Assembly: GCA_046336655.1 (NCBI GenBank)
Contig: JBKDGH010000118.1
Location: 8,685-72,684 of the forward strand
Direction: 5' to 3'
Length of the DNA: 64,000 bases
Origin: CANGTU01 sp046336655
GTDB lineage: Bacteria; Bacteroidota; Bacteroidia; Flavobacteriales_D; Sanyastnellaceae
Position 1 is the stretch's first letter. Each line of letters starts with the position of its first letter. Shown in pieces: positions 8,957 to 18,293 of the stretch. The translations under genes and the position numbers were made by a program. Under the pieces are notes generated by a model, which worked only from the letters and a program-made list of their open reading frames with translations, was not told where the DNA came from and did not search any database.

Positions 8957-11900
8957 TTATCGGGTCTTAGCCACTGCCTGATGCGCAATGAAATCGCCCT
9001 GGACGAACCTGAACCGGTAGATTCCCGATGTCCACTGGTGGATGGGAACGGTGAGCCTGTATGTGACACCGGAAGTAGCCTCACCGGAGAACGGAGTGGC
9101 AATGAGCTGTCCGGCAGTATTATACACTTGCATTTCAGAATATCCGGTGGAAGGTGCGCTGAATTCAAGGATGACTTCCTGACCGTTGTTCCCCGCAACT
9201 GAGAAAAATGTGGCATCTGTGTCTTCGAAGGAAATCGTTTGTGTCCAGCAGGTGGCAAGTCCCGCGCAGTTGGTAGCACACCAGGTGCGGAGATAGACTT
9301 CATCGCAATCGATACCGCCGACTACTTCTTCCTGATAGTCGACATTCAATTCGCCAATGCAGCTGTCGAACGCAGTAATTATGGGAATGGGAGGAAGCGG
9401 ATCACCGCAAGGGATTGTCACATCTTCGGGATAAAGACTCAACTCAGGCGCGGACTGATCGCCCCCGGTAATTATTTGTGTGGCCTCTGAGAAGTTGCCG
9501 CAATCATCCTGCGTGAACCATGTGCGGGTAACAATGAAACCGCATTCATCTTCTACAGTGTTTACGGAGAGTCCTACATCTGTAGTTCCGCTGCAGTTAT
9601 CGAGAGCCGTGACGATTGCAGGGGGGACTGGATCATTGCATCCGATGGTCAGGTTTTCCGGCACGCCGATTAGTGTGGGCGGGAGTTCATCAATCACCTC
9701 AACCAGCCATGTTTGCTGAATCTGGTTGCCGCATGCATCGCTGATGGTGTAAATGCGCTCAAGCATGTAATTGCCCGGGCAAAATCCGGGGGCTTCGAAA
9801 ACTTCTACGCTGATCGTAGGTTCACCGCAATTATCACTTACTATGAGGTCGTTTGGCAACTCAATGGGAACTTCATTGCATGCAAATACTCCGTCTTCAG
9901 GGAATGACAGGATTTGAGGCGCATCATTATCGAAAAGGCCGGTGAATTGTTCGAATGTGGTGCTATTGCCGCAACCGTCAGTAACCGTGTAGATGCGGTT
10001 GAAGGTTTCGACACATCCATACAGCTCTGTGGTTTCTTCCACAGTCCAGGTAATGGTGATGTCATCACTGCACGCGTCCACCGCGGTGATCTGGATTTGA
10101 TCTCCCTCACCGCAGAATACATCGGCAACAGCCGGCCCGGATACTACAGGAGCTTCATTGTCTTCCACGGTGATGAACTGGGCGTAAATGGCCTGATTAC
10201 CACACGGGTCGAATGCGCGGAACACGCGGGTCACTATTTCACCACCACATGAGCTGGGAGTGCTTTCTTCCGTGAAAAAAGTGAGCACTTCTCCTGCACA
10301 GGCATCAATTGCAACGGGAAGCACTACATCTGGAAGCGGGTCGCCGCAAGCGATGGTTATGCTTTCCGGAAGACTCTGAAATACCGGATCAGTTGTATCA
10401 GTCCACGTTACTGTTTGAGTCATGAGCGATTCATTGCCACATGCATCCAAGGCGGTCCAGCTTCTTATCTCGATCGTTTCGCAATCAGCCTCGGTAACCT
10501 CCGAACTGAAGTTGATTTCTGTCACATCCGAACAGGCATCAATCACAGTGAATTCGGGCAGTGCTACTTCTTCGCCGCACTCTGCCTGAATTGCGCTGAA
10601 GTCACCCACAAATTGTGGTCCTTCATTGTCCACGACATCAATAGTCAGTACAGCAATTGTTGAATTATCGCAGGCATCAGTTGCTGTGTAGGTGCGGATG
10701 ATTTGATATTGACCGGGACATGTACCTTGTTCAGTTTCTTCTGTCATGGTGATATCAAAGTCACTGCACTCGTCAATAAACTGAACTCCGACATCTTCGA
10801 GGTCGGGAATTTCATCGCAGCTTACTGTGATCACTCCTGGAAAGTCTGTTACGAAAGGAGGTTCGTTATCAATGATGGTTATCGTCTGAACAAATTCAGA
10901 GGAGTTTTCGCATCCGTCAGTTGCGGTATAGATTCGCTCGATTCCACCGGCGCAGCCTGTTCCGGTGACATCTTCCATGGTCAGTGTGACGCCGCTGCAA
11001 TTATCTGCGGCAACCACATCACTGAGCGGAATCTCCCCGCCGCACTGGATTTCCAGATTTTCCGGAACCACAGTGAAAACCGGTGCTTCTGTATCTGTGA
11101 ACAGGATCACCTGCACGTCGGTGGTGGTATTACCGCAACCGTCGGTGGCAGTCCATGTGCGCACTAACTCTTCTCCGCAGGTGAGCGGATTGGTTACCAC
11201 TGACAATCCGACTAACGGATCAGCGCTGCAATCGTCGGTCGCGAATACGACTACATCGGCGACAGTTTCACCGCAATTAAGCACCTGATCTTCCGGAATG
11301 CCAGAGAGTGCAGGGCCTTGCTCATCGGTCACCGTGATCGTCCAGGTAGCACTGACTGAATTGCCGCAGCCATCTGTGGCGGTCCAGGTGCGCTGAATGA
11401 TTTCGACGACCGGACATTCTCCCGGAGTGGATAATTCAGTCATTTCTAGATTGAATGATGAGCATGCATCGCTCGCTACCGGCAATGAGCTATCGGCAGA
11501 AGGAACACCCGCGCAGTTCACAGTAACGTCAGCCGGAAACTCATCGAATTGTGGAGGTGTATTATCCAGCACAGTGATAGTTTGAGATGCAGAAGCCACG
11601 TTTCCGCAGTCATCGGTCACGAACCAGGTCCGGATAAACAGGTAGCCGCAGTCAAGTGGCTCAGTAGCTGCACTCAAGCCAATGGAAGGGAATTGCGAGC
11701 AGTTATCAATCGCAAAGGGCAGAGCATCGTCGATCAGATCACCGCAAAAAATGGTGACATCAGCAGGAACATTGAGCAGCTGTGGGGGTGTGGTGTCGCT
11801 TAATTCAATGGTCCAGGTTTGAGATACCGCGTTGCCGCAATCATCTGTGAGGGTGTAAACCCGAAGCAGGGTGTAGGATCCGCTACATTCACCCGGAATA

Positions 11901-13126
11901 ATGCTCTCTTCTACGCTGAGGGTAGTATTGTCGCAGCCAGGGGTAAATGTGATTTGCGGATTGTCGGCAGAAGGAATCTGGTTGCACTCGGTTGCCAAAT
12001 CATCCGGAAACGAGGTGAATTCGGGTTCGTTGCCACTGATACTGATGGTTTGGATCAGCGTCACACTGTTTCCGCAAGCATCACTGACGAGGAAAGTCCG
12101 GATGATCTCACCACCGCAGCCGGGAACGATCACCTCATCGGTGTAGGTGATGATCACTTCCGAGCAGGAGTCCTCCGCAACAGGCGGAATTACAACGGGG
12201 TTTCCGCAGTCTTCAGTGACTTCTGCTTCGAATGCAATGATGGAAGGTGCTGTGGTATCCAGGACGTGAACATCCTGCGTATAGAAAGAAGAAAGCCCGC
12301 ATTCGTTGGTCACCCGGCAAACGCGGCTGAAGGTAGTGCTTCCGCATCCCTGGGGAGGAGCGCTGCATGTGCGGTCCACATTTACGTCGCCATGGCCGGT
12401 GACCCATTCCCCCTGGTAGTATCCGGTGTAGTCGAACCAGCCGCTCAGGCCGTCGTTCGCATTGCGACTATTCGCGGCACCACCTGCCTGAAAGCCAAAG
12501 TAATAATTGCCGGGCTTGTGGGTCAGCATCAGCTGGGTGTTAGATAATTGACCGATTCCCTGAAGCCATGAAAATCCTTCCACCAGTTCATAGTAGGACC
12601 AGTTCAGGTATTCATTTCCGGCGAGGTTGAGATCGTCCTTGTAGCTTCGTCCGAGGGCCGACCATTCTTCCCAGGTGCGTCCGTTTTCGAGCCACAGATT
12701 GGCCTCCATTCTCAGCTCCGGATTGCTGACTTTATAGATGATTCCCCAGATTCTGGCGGTGCCGTCGCCGTAAGCTTCGAAGAATCCACCCTCTTCAAAG
12801 CGCCAGGATACGTTGGCACCATCGATATCGGGAAGCCAGAAAGCCCAGTCGGGCCCTGGTCCGAAGGCTGTGCCCAACCCGCAGGATTCAGTGACATTGC
12901 CTGTTGTACTTTCAAAGGATTCTGTGCTCACGGCACCGCAGCAAGGCGAAGAACCGCTGCATTCGGCGAATGGCGGAATTTCTTCTCCGCATTCAATGGT
13001 GATTTCCGTATCCTCTGAGGAAGATGGAAAGCACAATTCCTGAGACTTAACATGTCCGGAATTAAAGACCGCCAGCCCTAGTATGAACAGGGACAGCAGA
13101 GGTTTCAGAATAAAATTGTATTTCAC
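8957..13126 (-). CDS. Large secreted HYR/Ig-like repeat protein with T9SS type A sorting domain
   Basis: A 1389-residue cell-surface or secreted protein. Residues 1-29 form a signal peptide ending near KSQ. Residues about 70-255 are a unique, Trp/Gly-rich domain I do not recognise. From about 262 to 1305 there are 13-14 tandem units of 75-80 residues, each with a pattern of TDxCGN, a run to TPPxF, then xCG and DxCS, resembling HYR or Ig-like adhesion modules. Each unit carries several cysteines. The last 80 or so residues look like a T9SS type A C-terminal sorting domain, with MQVYNTAGQL and TSGIYRFRF. T9SS substrates of this type are exported across the outer membrane and either anchored to A-LPS or released. 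The role is probably adhesion or matrix; no enzyme domain is visible. It is flanked by its own terminator and sits between clpP and priA. Confidence 0.88.
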   Translation of the reverse strand: MKYNFILKPLLSLFILGLAVFNSGHVKSQELCFPSSSEDTEITIECGEEIPPFAECSGSSPCCGAVSTESFESTTGNVTESCGLGTAFGPGPDWAFWLPDIDGANVSWRFEEGGFFEAYGDGTARIWGIIYKVSNPELRMEANLWLENGRTWEEWSALGRSYKDDLNLAGNEYLNWSYYELVEGFSWLQGIGQLSNTQLMLTHKPGNYYFGFQAGGAANSRNANDGLSGWFDYTGYYQGEWVTGHGDVNVDRTCSAPPQGCGSTTFSRVCRVTNECGLSSFYTQDVHVLDTTAPSIIAFEAEVTEDCGNPVVIPPVAEDSCSEVIITYTDEVIVPGCGGEIIRTFLVSDACGNSVTLIQTISISGNEPEFTSFPDDLATECNQIPSADNPQITFTPGCDNTTLSVEESIIPGECSGSYTLLRVYTLTDDCGNAVSQTWTIELSDTTPPQLLNVPADVTIFCGDLIDDALPFAIDNCSQFPSIGLSAATEPLDCGYLFIRTWFVTDDCGNVASASQTITVLDNTPPQFDEFPADVTVNCAGVPSADSSLPVASDACSSFNLEMTELSTPGECPVVEIIQRTWTATDGCGNSVSATWTITVTDEQGPALSGIPEDQVLNCGETVADVVVFATDDCSADPLVGLSVVTNPLTCGEELVRTWTATDGCGNTTTDVQVILFTDTEAPVFTVVPENLEIQCGGEIPLSDVVAADNCSGVTLTMEDVTGTGCAGGIERIYTATDGCENSSEFVQTITIIDNEPPFVTDFPGVITVSCDEIPDLEDVGVQFIDECSDFDITMTEETEQGTCPGQYQIIRTYTATDACDNSTIAVLTIDVVDNEGPQFVGDFSAIQAECGEEVALPEFTVIDACSDVTEINFSSEVTEADCETIEIRSWTALDACGNESLMTQTVTWTDTTDPVFQSLPESITIACGDPLPDVVLPVAIDACAGEVLTFFTEESTPSSCGGEIVTRVFRAFDPCGNQAIYAQFITVEDNEAPVVSGPAVADVFCGEGDQIQITAVDACSDDITITWTVEETTELYGCVETFNRIYTVTDGCGNSTTFEQFTGLFDNDAPQILSFPEDGVFACNEVPIELPNDLIVSDNCGEPTISVEVFEAPGFCPGNYMLERIYTISDACGNQIQQTWLVEVIDELPPTLIGVPENLTIGCNDPVPPAIVTALDNCSGTTDVGLSVNTVEDECGFIVTRTWFTQDDCGNFSEATQIITGGDQSAPELSLYPEDVTIPCGDPLPPIPIITAFDSCIGELNVDYQEEVVGGIDCDEVYLRTWCATNCAGLATCWTQTISFEDTDATFFSVAGNNGQEVILEFSAPSTGYSEMQVYNTAGQLIATPFSGEATSGVTYRLTVPIHQWTSGIYRFRFVQGDFIAHQAVAKTR
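9212..12345 (-). repeat. Tandem protein-coding HYR-like repeats (13-14 units)
   Basis: Within the 1389-residue protein, units of roughly 230 bases recur, each encoding the T-x-D-x-C-G-N core followed by a D-x-x-P-P turn and a second Cys-Gly. Unit sequences have diverged at both protein and DNA level, so this is an old expansion rather than a recent perfect tandem repeat. Boundaries are approximate. Confidence 0.8.
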
Positions 13127-13251
13127 AGCGTAAGGAATTAAGGTTAGGTATTAACGATTTGTCTAAATGATTCAGACACATCGAAATAAGAAATAAAATA
13201 GTGTGGCTCGGGATGAAGGTTACGCGAGTTGTCAACCGCATTTTCACCAAC

Positions 13252-13277
13252 AAAAAAGCCACCCGGAGGTGGCCTTT
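13252..13277 (-). terminator. Rho-independent terminator of clpP
   Basis: Minus-strand hairpin GCCACC/GGTGGC with a four-base loop (TCCG) followed by a run of T at 13252-13257, about 18 bases beyond the clpP stop codon. Confidence 0.75.
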
Positions 13278-13294
13278 CGTTCGTGTGACGGTGT

Positions 13295-13978
13295 TCAGGA
13301 CCTTTTCTTTTCCAGCACCTCGTCAATCATTCCATACTCTTTTGCTTCGCTGGCGATCATCCAGTAGTCGCGGTCGCTGTCAGCCCAGACTTTGTCATAG
13401 GTCTGTCCGGAGTGCGACGCAATAATATCATACAACTCCTTCTTGAGCTTCTGAATTTCCCGTGCCGTAATCTCGATGTCGGATGCCTGTCCGCGTGCTC
13501 CGCCGAGCGGCTGGTGAATCATCACACGGGAATGTTTCAGTCCGGTGCGCTTGTTTTTTTCTCCGGCACAGAGGAGCACAGCGGCCATTGATGCGGCCAT
13601 GCCGGTGCAGATGGTCGCTACGTCGGGCTGAATGATCTGCATCGTGTCGTAAATACCTAGCCCGGCATATACACTTCCCCCCGGTGAGTTGATGTAGATC
13701 TGAATATCCTTTTTGCTGTCCGCACTTTCGAGGAATAACAGCTGTGCCTGAATGATATTGGCGATGTAATCATCAATCTCAGTTCCAAGGAAGATGATGC
13801 GGTCGGCCATAAGGCGTGAAAACACATCGACTTCACGGAAAGGCATGTTGCGCTCTTCAATTACGGTCCGTGTCATCATTTCCGGACCGTACAGATGGGA
13901 TATTACATCGTCTACCACCGTTCCGGAGATACCGTGTTGACCGGTGGCGTATTTTCTGAATTCTTTCCTGTTCATCAT
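13295..13978 (-). CDS. clpP: ATP-dependent Clp protease proteolytic subunit ClpP
   Basis: A 227-residue ClpP, the serine peptidase whose tetradecamer degrades proteins unfolded by ClpX. The catalytic triad is visible: Ser120 in TGMAAS, His145 in RVMIHQP and Asp194 in DSDRDYW, with spacing that matches the family. The handle region and INSPGGSV oxyanion segment are intact. It starts at one of two adjacent ATG codons (13978 or 13975). The N-terminus (about 30 residues before the usual core) is typical of Bacteroidota ClpP. It is monocistronic by appearance, with a terminator downstream and a large secreted-protein gene, not clpX, next. Confidence 0.97.
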   Translation of the reverse strand: MMNRKEFRKYATGQHGISGTVVDDVISHLYGPEMMTRTVIEERNMPFREVDVFSRLMADRIIFLGTEIDDYIANIIQAQLLFLESADSKKDIQIYINSPGGSVYAGLGIYDTMQIIQPDVATICTGMAASMAAVLLCAGEKNKRTGLKHSRVMIHQPLGGARGQASDIEITAREIQKLKKELYDIIASHSGQTYDKVWADSDRDYWMIASEAKEYGMIDEVLEKKRS

Positions 13979-14037
13979 GGGTTCAAATGGGAATTACGTG
14001 GGACCAAAGTAAGCAGAAGGTGTACACTCGACCGGCT

Positions 14038-14057
14038 AAAAAAAAGCCAACAGGGCT
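14038..14057 (-). terminator. Weak terminator of the polysaccharide operon
   Basis: Minus-strand AGCC-CTGTT-GGCT mini-hairpin directly followed by eight T residues, 4 bases past the stop at 14062. The stem is only 4 bp, so the call rests mainly on the T-tract and position. Confidence 0.45.
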
Positions 14058-14061
14058 ATGC

Positions 14062-14817
14062 TCATTTCGAGTTGCGGTCGATTTCGCGCTTCATGGACGG
14101 CAGAAGGCCTTCGGTGCGATCAATCTGTGCAATCAGCTCGTCCACAGTGAATTCAGGATTCCTGTTTACCATCGCTGAGTAGAGGGAAGCCAGATGGTCA
14201 AAATCCGCGCGCGTGTCGATCGTGAGGCGGATGTCCCTGCGTATATTCACAGGCGGGGGAACAGGTATGAACAGGGTGCGAAAGTCCGGCCGATGGGTAT
14301 AGACGTAATTGGTGACGTGCTCGTGAAAAAACGGGTCAGCAGTGGCTGCGTCAATTTTCCGGAGAAATTCAGCGGTCATGATTTCCGCAAATAACCCGAT
14401 GTGGGATTGCATAATTGGCGTGCCGTCCGGAAATTCAAAGGTGGCGTAATCATACGTTCCTTCAGAAAATGCGTCGATGAGTTTTTGGATGTATTCTGCG
14501 CGCAGGAAGGGATTGTCCGCACACACGCGGATGACTGTTTTGAGCCTGAATGCGTCAATTGCTGCGAGGAAGCGTCCGAGGACATCTTTTTCGCTGCCCC
14601 GGAAGCATCTGATTCCATGTTGCGCAGCCATCTCTGCAACGGCATCGTCATCCGCTGACGTGGTAGTAGCGATAATAAGATTATCTGCCCCCAGAACCGG
14701 CTTTAATCGGGTAATGATCAAATCAGGGATAGTCTGCTGCTCATAAAACGGCAGTCGCATCTTCCCGGGCAATCGGGTGGAATTCGTCCGGATCTGAAGA
14801 ATGGCGGTGGGTTTCAT
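14062..14817 (-). CDS. SpsF/NeuA-like cytidylyltransferase (first copy)
   Basis: About 251 residues of nucleotidyltransferase fold. The nucleotide-binding N-terminal motif reads LQIRTNSTRLPGK, followed by a Rossmann-type run with IATTTSADDDAVA, FRGSEKDVLGRF and RVCADNPF, all typical of the SpsF family (related to CMP-sialic acid and CMP-KDO synthetases). Such enzymes activate an acidic sugar as its CMP derivative. The ATG at 14817 lies one base past the stop of the upstream gene and is preferred to a TTG at 14829. It is the last gene of the operon. A second, divergent copy lies at 18294, so the two probably act on different sugars. No sugar-acid synthase is seen nearby, so the substrate is unknown. 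Confidence 0.75.
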   Translation of the reverse strand: MKPTAILQIRTNSTRLPGKMRLPFYEQQTIPDLIITRLKPVLGADNLIIATTTSADDDAVAEMAAQHGIRCFRGSEKDVLGRFLAAIDAFRLKTVIRVCADNPFLRAEYIQKLIDAFSEGTYDYATFEFPDGTPIMQSHIGLFAEIMTAEFLRKIDAATADPFFHEHVTNYVYTHRPDFRTLFIPVPPPVNIRRDIRLTIDTRADFDHLASLYSAMVNRNPEFTVDELIAQIDRTEGLLPSMKREIDRNSK

Positions 14818-14818
14818 T

Positions 14819-16120
14819 TTAGCCTTCAATTAATCCTGCACGGATACATTGGTCCACAATATCCTGATAAAGGAAGATGCTTTCATTGCGCAGCTCAGCT
14901 ACTTCCCTCAGGCTGCTTGCTCCGTCAGCGTAGGCGAGAAAGTGCATCAGCCTGTGTGTTTTTTCCCGCGCGTCTTCAGGGTTCACACTGTCCGGATACA
15001 TGCCTCTTCGTCCGAGTTGCGGCTCGCAATACGGCACCGTGCTTTTGTAGTTGGCATTGAGCTCAAGCGCACGAAGGATTTTTGACACCGCATCCACCGT
15101 TTCGGAGAGATGAGGAAAAGAAAGAAATGATTTATTGTCGAGGGATGTATGATACTCTTTGTATTTCTGATAGGGAGTTCGGATAATCGATCCGACAGGC
15201 AGATTGAATCCTGGCGAACAGTATTGCCGTTCATCGCTTCCTCCCACAGCGAATGGTGTCGTGCGGTGCGCAAACCCTCCGTGCCTGAGCACATGCAAAG
15301 CAATATGATCTGCTTCCGAGTCGCCCCGCCGTGAAAGCTTATAGGTGAGATCTCCGCGATCTCCGCAGCAGGTCAGCACATAGCCCGCTACCAGTGTGTC
15401 CTTCAGGCGCATCCCGTGATTCGCGAGATAGGCTATGGCACCGATGGTTTCCGGAATAAACAGGAACCGATAGGTGTGCTTCGGTGCAGCCATCTGCATC
15501 ATTTCTCTGGCCACGAACGCAGCGGCAAGCGGGCCTGACAGTTCGTTGTTGGCCATACTAGGGTGACATAGGTAAGTGGAGATGAGCACTTCTCCAGAGC
15601 CCGAGCCGGGAATCACAAATTCTCCGTAAGTCAGACTGCCATTCTCCAGCGTGCTGTCAATCATTACGTGGTATTCACCTTCTTCCGGGAGTGTAGCGAG
15701 TTCATTCGCCGAAAGACAGAACCCCCATTTTTCCTTGTAGTAGCTGGTGATATAAGGAATGGCGTCCGGCATGCTTTTAACTACGTGCAAATGCGGCCGA
15801 AGTTCAGCGAGTGTCATTTTCCGGTCTACAGGAATAGAATAGTTCACCACATGCAAATTGTGGTCACTGAGTCTGCAGATGACTCTTCCGTCGGGAGTTT
15901 TAATCCATGCATCGCGGATATTCCATTCTTTCGGAATGGTCCAGTCAAATACCGCAGTGCCACTTGGAACTTCTGTTTTCTGAAGCGGAATGAGTTCGCT
16001 GATGATGTCCAGGGAGGCGCGCAGACCATTACCCGTAATGCTTCGGCAAATAGGCCATAGCCGGTCAAAGTAATGCTCAAGTTCTTGTGCTCTGGTCATC
16101 TCCGGATTATTTCTCACCAT
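14819..16120 (-). CDS. DUF4910/DUF2172 aminopeptidase-like protein
   Basis: A 433-residue zinc-peptidase-like protein. The domain order fits the DUF4910/DUF2172 family with a C-terminal winged-helix domain: an N-terminal segment with WPICRSITGNGLR, an M28-like core with STYLCHPSMANNELSGP near 190, FIPETIGA near 230, GGSDERQYCSPG near 300 and KEYHTSLDNKSF near 325, then a 90-residue winged-helix-like tail. Histidines and acidic residues in these blocks are candidate zinc ligands. The family is widespread in surface-polysaccharide loci but its reaction is not settled; deacylation or amide hydrolysis on a sugar is a reasonable guess. It overlaps the SDR upstream by 7 bases if the first ATG is used; a second ATG at 16099 avoids the overlap. 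Confidence 0.78.
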   Translation of the reverse strand: MVRNNPEMTRAQELEHYFDRLWPICRSITGNGLRASLDIISELIPLQKTEVPSGTAVFDWTIPKEWNIRDAWIKTPDGRVICRLSDHNLHVVNYSIPVDRKMTLAELRPHLHVVKSMPDAIPYITSYYKEKWGFCLSANELATLPEEGEYHVMIDSTLENGSLTYGEFVIPGSGSGEVLISTYLCHPSMANNELSGPLAAAFVAREMMQMAAPKHTYRFLFIPETIGAIAYLANHGMRLKDTLVAGYVLTCCGDRGDLTYKLSRRGDSEADHIALHVLRHGGFAHRTTPFAVGGSDERQYCSPGFNLPVGSIIRTPYQKYKEYHTSLDNKSFLSFPHLSETVDAVSKILRALELNANYKSTVPYCEPQLGRRGMYPDSVNPEDAREKTHRLMHFLAYADGASSLREVAELRNESIFLYQDIVDQCIRAGLIEG

Positions 16121-16932
16121 ACTGTCCAGCCGCCTTCCACGAGCATGTTGTCACCGGTGACATAGCTCGATGCATCGCTCAGGAGATAGATCAGTGCAGG
16201 TGCCACTTCGTGGTTGTAACTCAGTCTGCGCATCGGAGAGAACCGTGCGAAGTTGGCTTCAAACTGTGTCTCGTGATTATTCCACACGCCATGTGGGGTG
16301 ATCATATTGACTCTCACTTTATGAGTGGCCCAGTATGAAGCGAGATATCTCGAAAGTGCATCAATACCCCCTTTTGAAGCAGAGTATGCTGCCGGACAGC
16401 CAAGGGTGGTGCCTTCGTAGAGGTTCTGATTTGGCGCGACCACACTGTAGGTGGATGGCAGGTTCACAATGCTTCCGCCACCGTTTTTTGCCATGTGTGT
16501 TCCGATGACCTGACACGTCAGAAAGGTGCCTTTCAGATTGACCTGTACCACGGTGTCCCAGTTATCTTCAGTTACCTGATCGAATGGTTCGAAGATGAGG
16601 TGACTTTTATTCTGATGCGCATTGACCAGCCCGTCTACTTTGCCAAATGCCTCAAGCGCAGCGGCGAGCAGTTCTTGCACGTTTGACTTGTCTGTCACAT
16701 TAGTCACAAACCCAAGCATTTTGCGGCTATACCGCTGCTCCAGGTCGCTTGCGAATTCCTGCGGATTGCCCATGTCCGCGACCACAATGTGTGCGCCGAA
16801 TTGTGCGCAGGCTTCGCAAAAGGCTCTTCCGATAAGTCCTCCGGCGCCTGTGATGACAATGACTTTACCGGTGAGTTCAAATTTTGAACGAAAGTCAATT
16901 TGCTTTGGATCTGTGGTGCGCAATGGGTCCAT
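16114..16932 (-). CDS. SDR-family oxidoreductase of the polysaccharide operon
   Basis: A 272-residue classical short-chain dehydrogenase/reductase. It has the TGAGGLIG nucleotide-binding motif near 28, the NLPSTYS serine region and YSASK catalytic Tyr-Lys near 185, and the C-terminal GDNMLVEGGW typical of FabG-like SDRs. It likely oxidises or reduces a sugar or sugar-nucleotide hydroxyl or keto group before or after transamination by the product of the upstream gene, whose stop codon overlaps this start by one base. The substrate cannot be read from the sequence. Confidence 0.85.
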   Translation of the reverse strand: MDPLRTTDPKQIDFRSKFELTGKVIVITGAGGLIGRAFCEACAQFGAHIVVADMGNPQEFASDLEQRYSRKMLGFVTNVTDKSNVQELLAAALEAFGKVDGLVNAHQNKSHLIFEPFDQVTEDNWDTVVQVNLKGTFLTCQVIGTHMAKNGGGSIVNLPSTYSVVAPNQNLYEGTTLGCPAAYSASKGGIDALSRYLASYWATHKVRVNMITPHGVWNNHETQFEANFARFSPMRRLSYNHEVAPALIYLLSDASSYVTGDNMLVEGGWTVW

Positions 16933-18278
16933 CAGTTGAATTTGCGGAATACGGGTTTGATTGCAGGTCCGGTGAGATAGTGCTCAACGCCTTTGTCCAG
17001 GGCTTGAATAAAAATAGCGCAGGTTTCTTCAAATGCAGCAAGCATCCAGTCGATGTCTTCGAAAGTGTGCGAGTAACAGGGTGAAAGAATGCCCTGGAAG
17101 AGGATACCACGGCATATCATTTCCTGCATCACCAGGGTGCGCAGTTGGAAATCGGGTTGTCCGGCAGCATTCTTGACAATCATGCCCACGCTCCAGTTGA
17201 ATCCGGTGAGATCGAAGTACGCAGTGAGGTTTTTTTCCTGAAGAATGCGCTTCATGCCGGCGATGTAATAATCGCCGATGGAGTGGTTGTGTGCAATCAC
17301 GGGCTCGCGCTCAAACACATCCATGGTGGCGAGGCCTGCAGCAATCGCATGTGTTTCGCCGCCGTGCGTGGTGCTTACGAGAAAGAGTTTGGGTGTGCCT
17401 TCCCGGCTGATACCACCCAGTTGCATGATTTCCTTTTTACCGGTGAGCGCACAAAATGAAAATCCGTTGGCAATGCCTTTTCCCCAAGTGGCGAGGTCCG
17501 GATTCGCATTGAATTTTTTAATGCTTCCGGGATAGTCGGTCTTGAATCCGGTGATCATCTCATCCATGATCCAGATTGCACCATGGGCATGTGCGAGCGC
17601 TATGGCTTTTTCGTAGAAGTCCGGCTCAAGCGGAATCCACTTCTCAGGCTCACTGATCACGCAGGCGATTTGTCCCGGGTATTCGAGGAACATGCGCCCG
17701 AGGTCTTCCAGCGAATCCTGCCGGTAGAGGATGGTCATGTCCTTGATTTCACGGGGTACACCGAAATCACATGCGGTACTGCCGATAAACCAGTCGTCAT
17801 AGCTGTAAAACGGATGTTCAGCGGGCCGTGCAATGAGGGTTCGGCCAGTGTAAGCGCGGGCAAGCTTGACCGCAGCAGTGGTGACCACACTGCCGTTTTT
17901 CGCGTATTTGATCATGTCGTGCCGAGGCACGAGGGAGAGAAAACGCTCGGCCATTTCGCGTTCAATGACGCTTGGCCTTGAGAAGTTCACGCCTCTTTCA
18001 AGCTCTTCCCGTACGCGTTTGAGCACGGGCTCATAGGCGTGTCCCAGCGAAACAGCAGTGAGTCCCATAAGTGTGTCAAGGTACTTATTGCCATCCGGAT
18101 CCCAGCAATAGGCTCCCTTACCGTGGGTGATGGCTGCGGGTGAATGGATCGGGAACTGGTCGTCTCCTTTGGAGTAGGTATGTGCGCCTCCCGGAATCAG
18201 GTTGTGAATGACCCTGCGGTAGTCGTCACTGCGGGCGAATTGAGTGATGTGCGGGAGCTGCACGGAACTTTTATTCAT
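16932..18278 (-). CDS. Class III PLP aminotransferase (glutamate-1-semialdehyde aminomutase-like)
   Basis: A 448-residue fold-type I, class III aminotransferase. Asp239 in WIMDEMITGF is the residue that pairs with the pyridine nitrogen and Lys267 in TWGKGIANG is the PLP Schiff-base lysine. The NGSVVTTAAVKLARAYTGR block also matches the GSA-aminomutase subgroup. Within a sugar operon it probably transaminates a keto-sugar rather than making aminolaevulinate; hemL would be expected among haem genes. It lies between a cytidylyltransferase and an SDR with 1-15 base gaps, which argues for one pathway. Confidence 0.85.
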   Translation of the reverse strand: MNKSSVQLPHITQFARSDDYRRVIHNLIPGGAHTYSKGDDQFPIHSPAAITHGKGAYCWDPDGNKYLDTLMGLTAVSLGHAYEPVLKRVREELERGVNFSRPSVIEREMAERFLSLVPRHDMIKYAKNGSVVTTAAVKLARAYTGRTLIARPAEHPFYSYDDWFIGSTACDFGVPREIKDMTILYRQDSLEDLGRMFLEYPGQIACVISEPEKWIPLEPDFYEKAIALAHAHGAIWIMDEMITGFKTDYPGSIKKFNANPDLATWGKGIANGFSFCALTGKKEIMQLGGISREGTPKLFLVSTTHGGETHAIAAGLATMDVFEREPVIAHNHSIGDYYIAGMKRILQEKNLTAYFDLTGFNWSVGMIVKNAAGQPDFQLRTLVMQEMICRGILFQGILSPCYSHTFEDIDWMLAAFEETCAIFIQALDKGVEHYLTGPAIKPVFRKFN

Positions 18279-18293
18279 TGCTGAATGTGTAGC

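Noticed and set aside
9212..12345. Regularly spaced repeat resembling a CRISPR array
   Set aside because: The spacing (about 230 bases) and divergence fit protein modules in one reading frame; no short identical repeats and no cas genes.
11819..12547. 242-codon plus-strand frame inside the HYR-repeat gene
   Set aside because: Shadow of the repetitive sense coding sequence; no recognisable domain.
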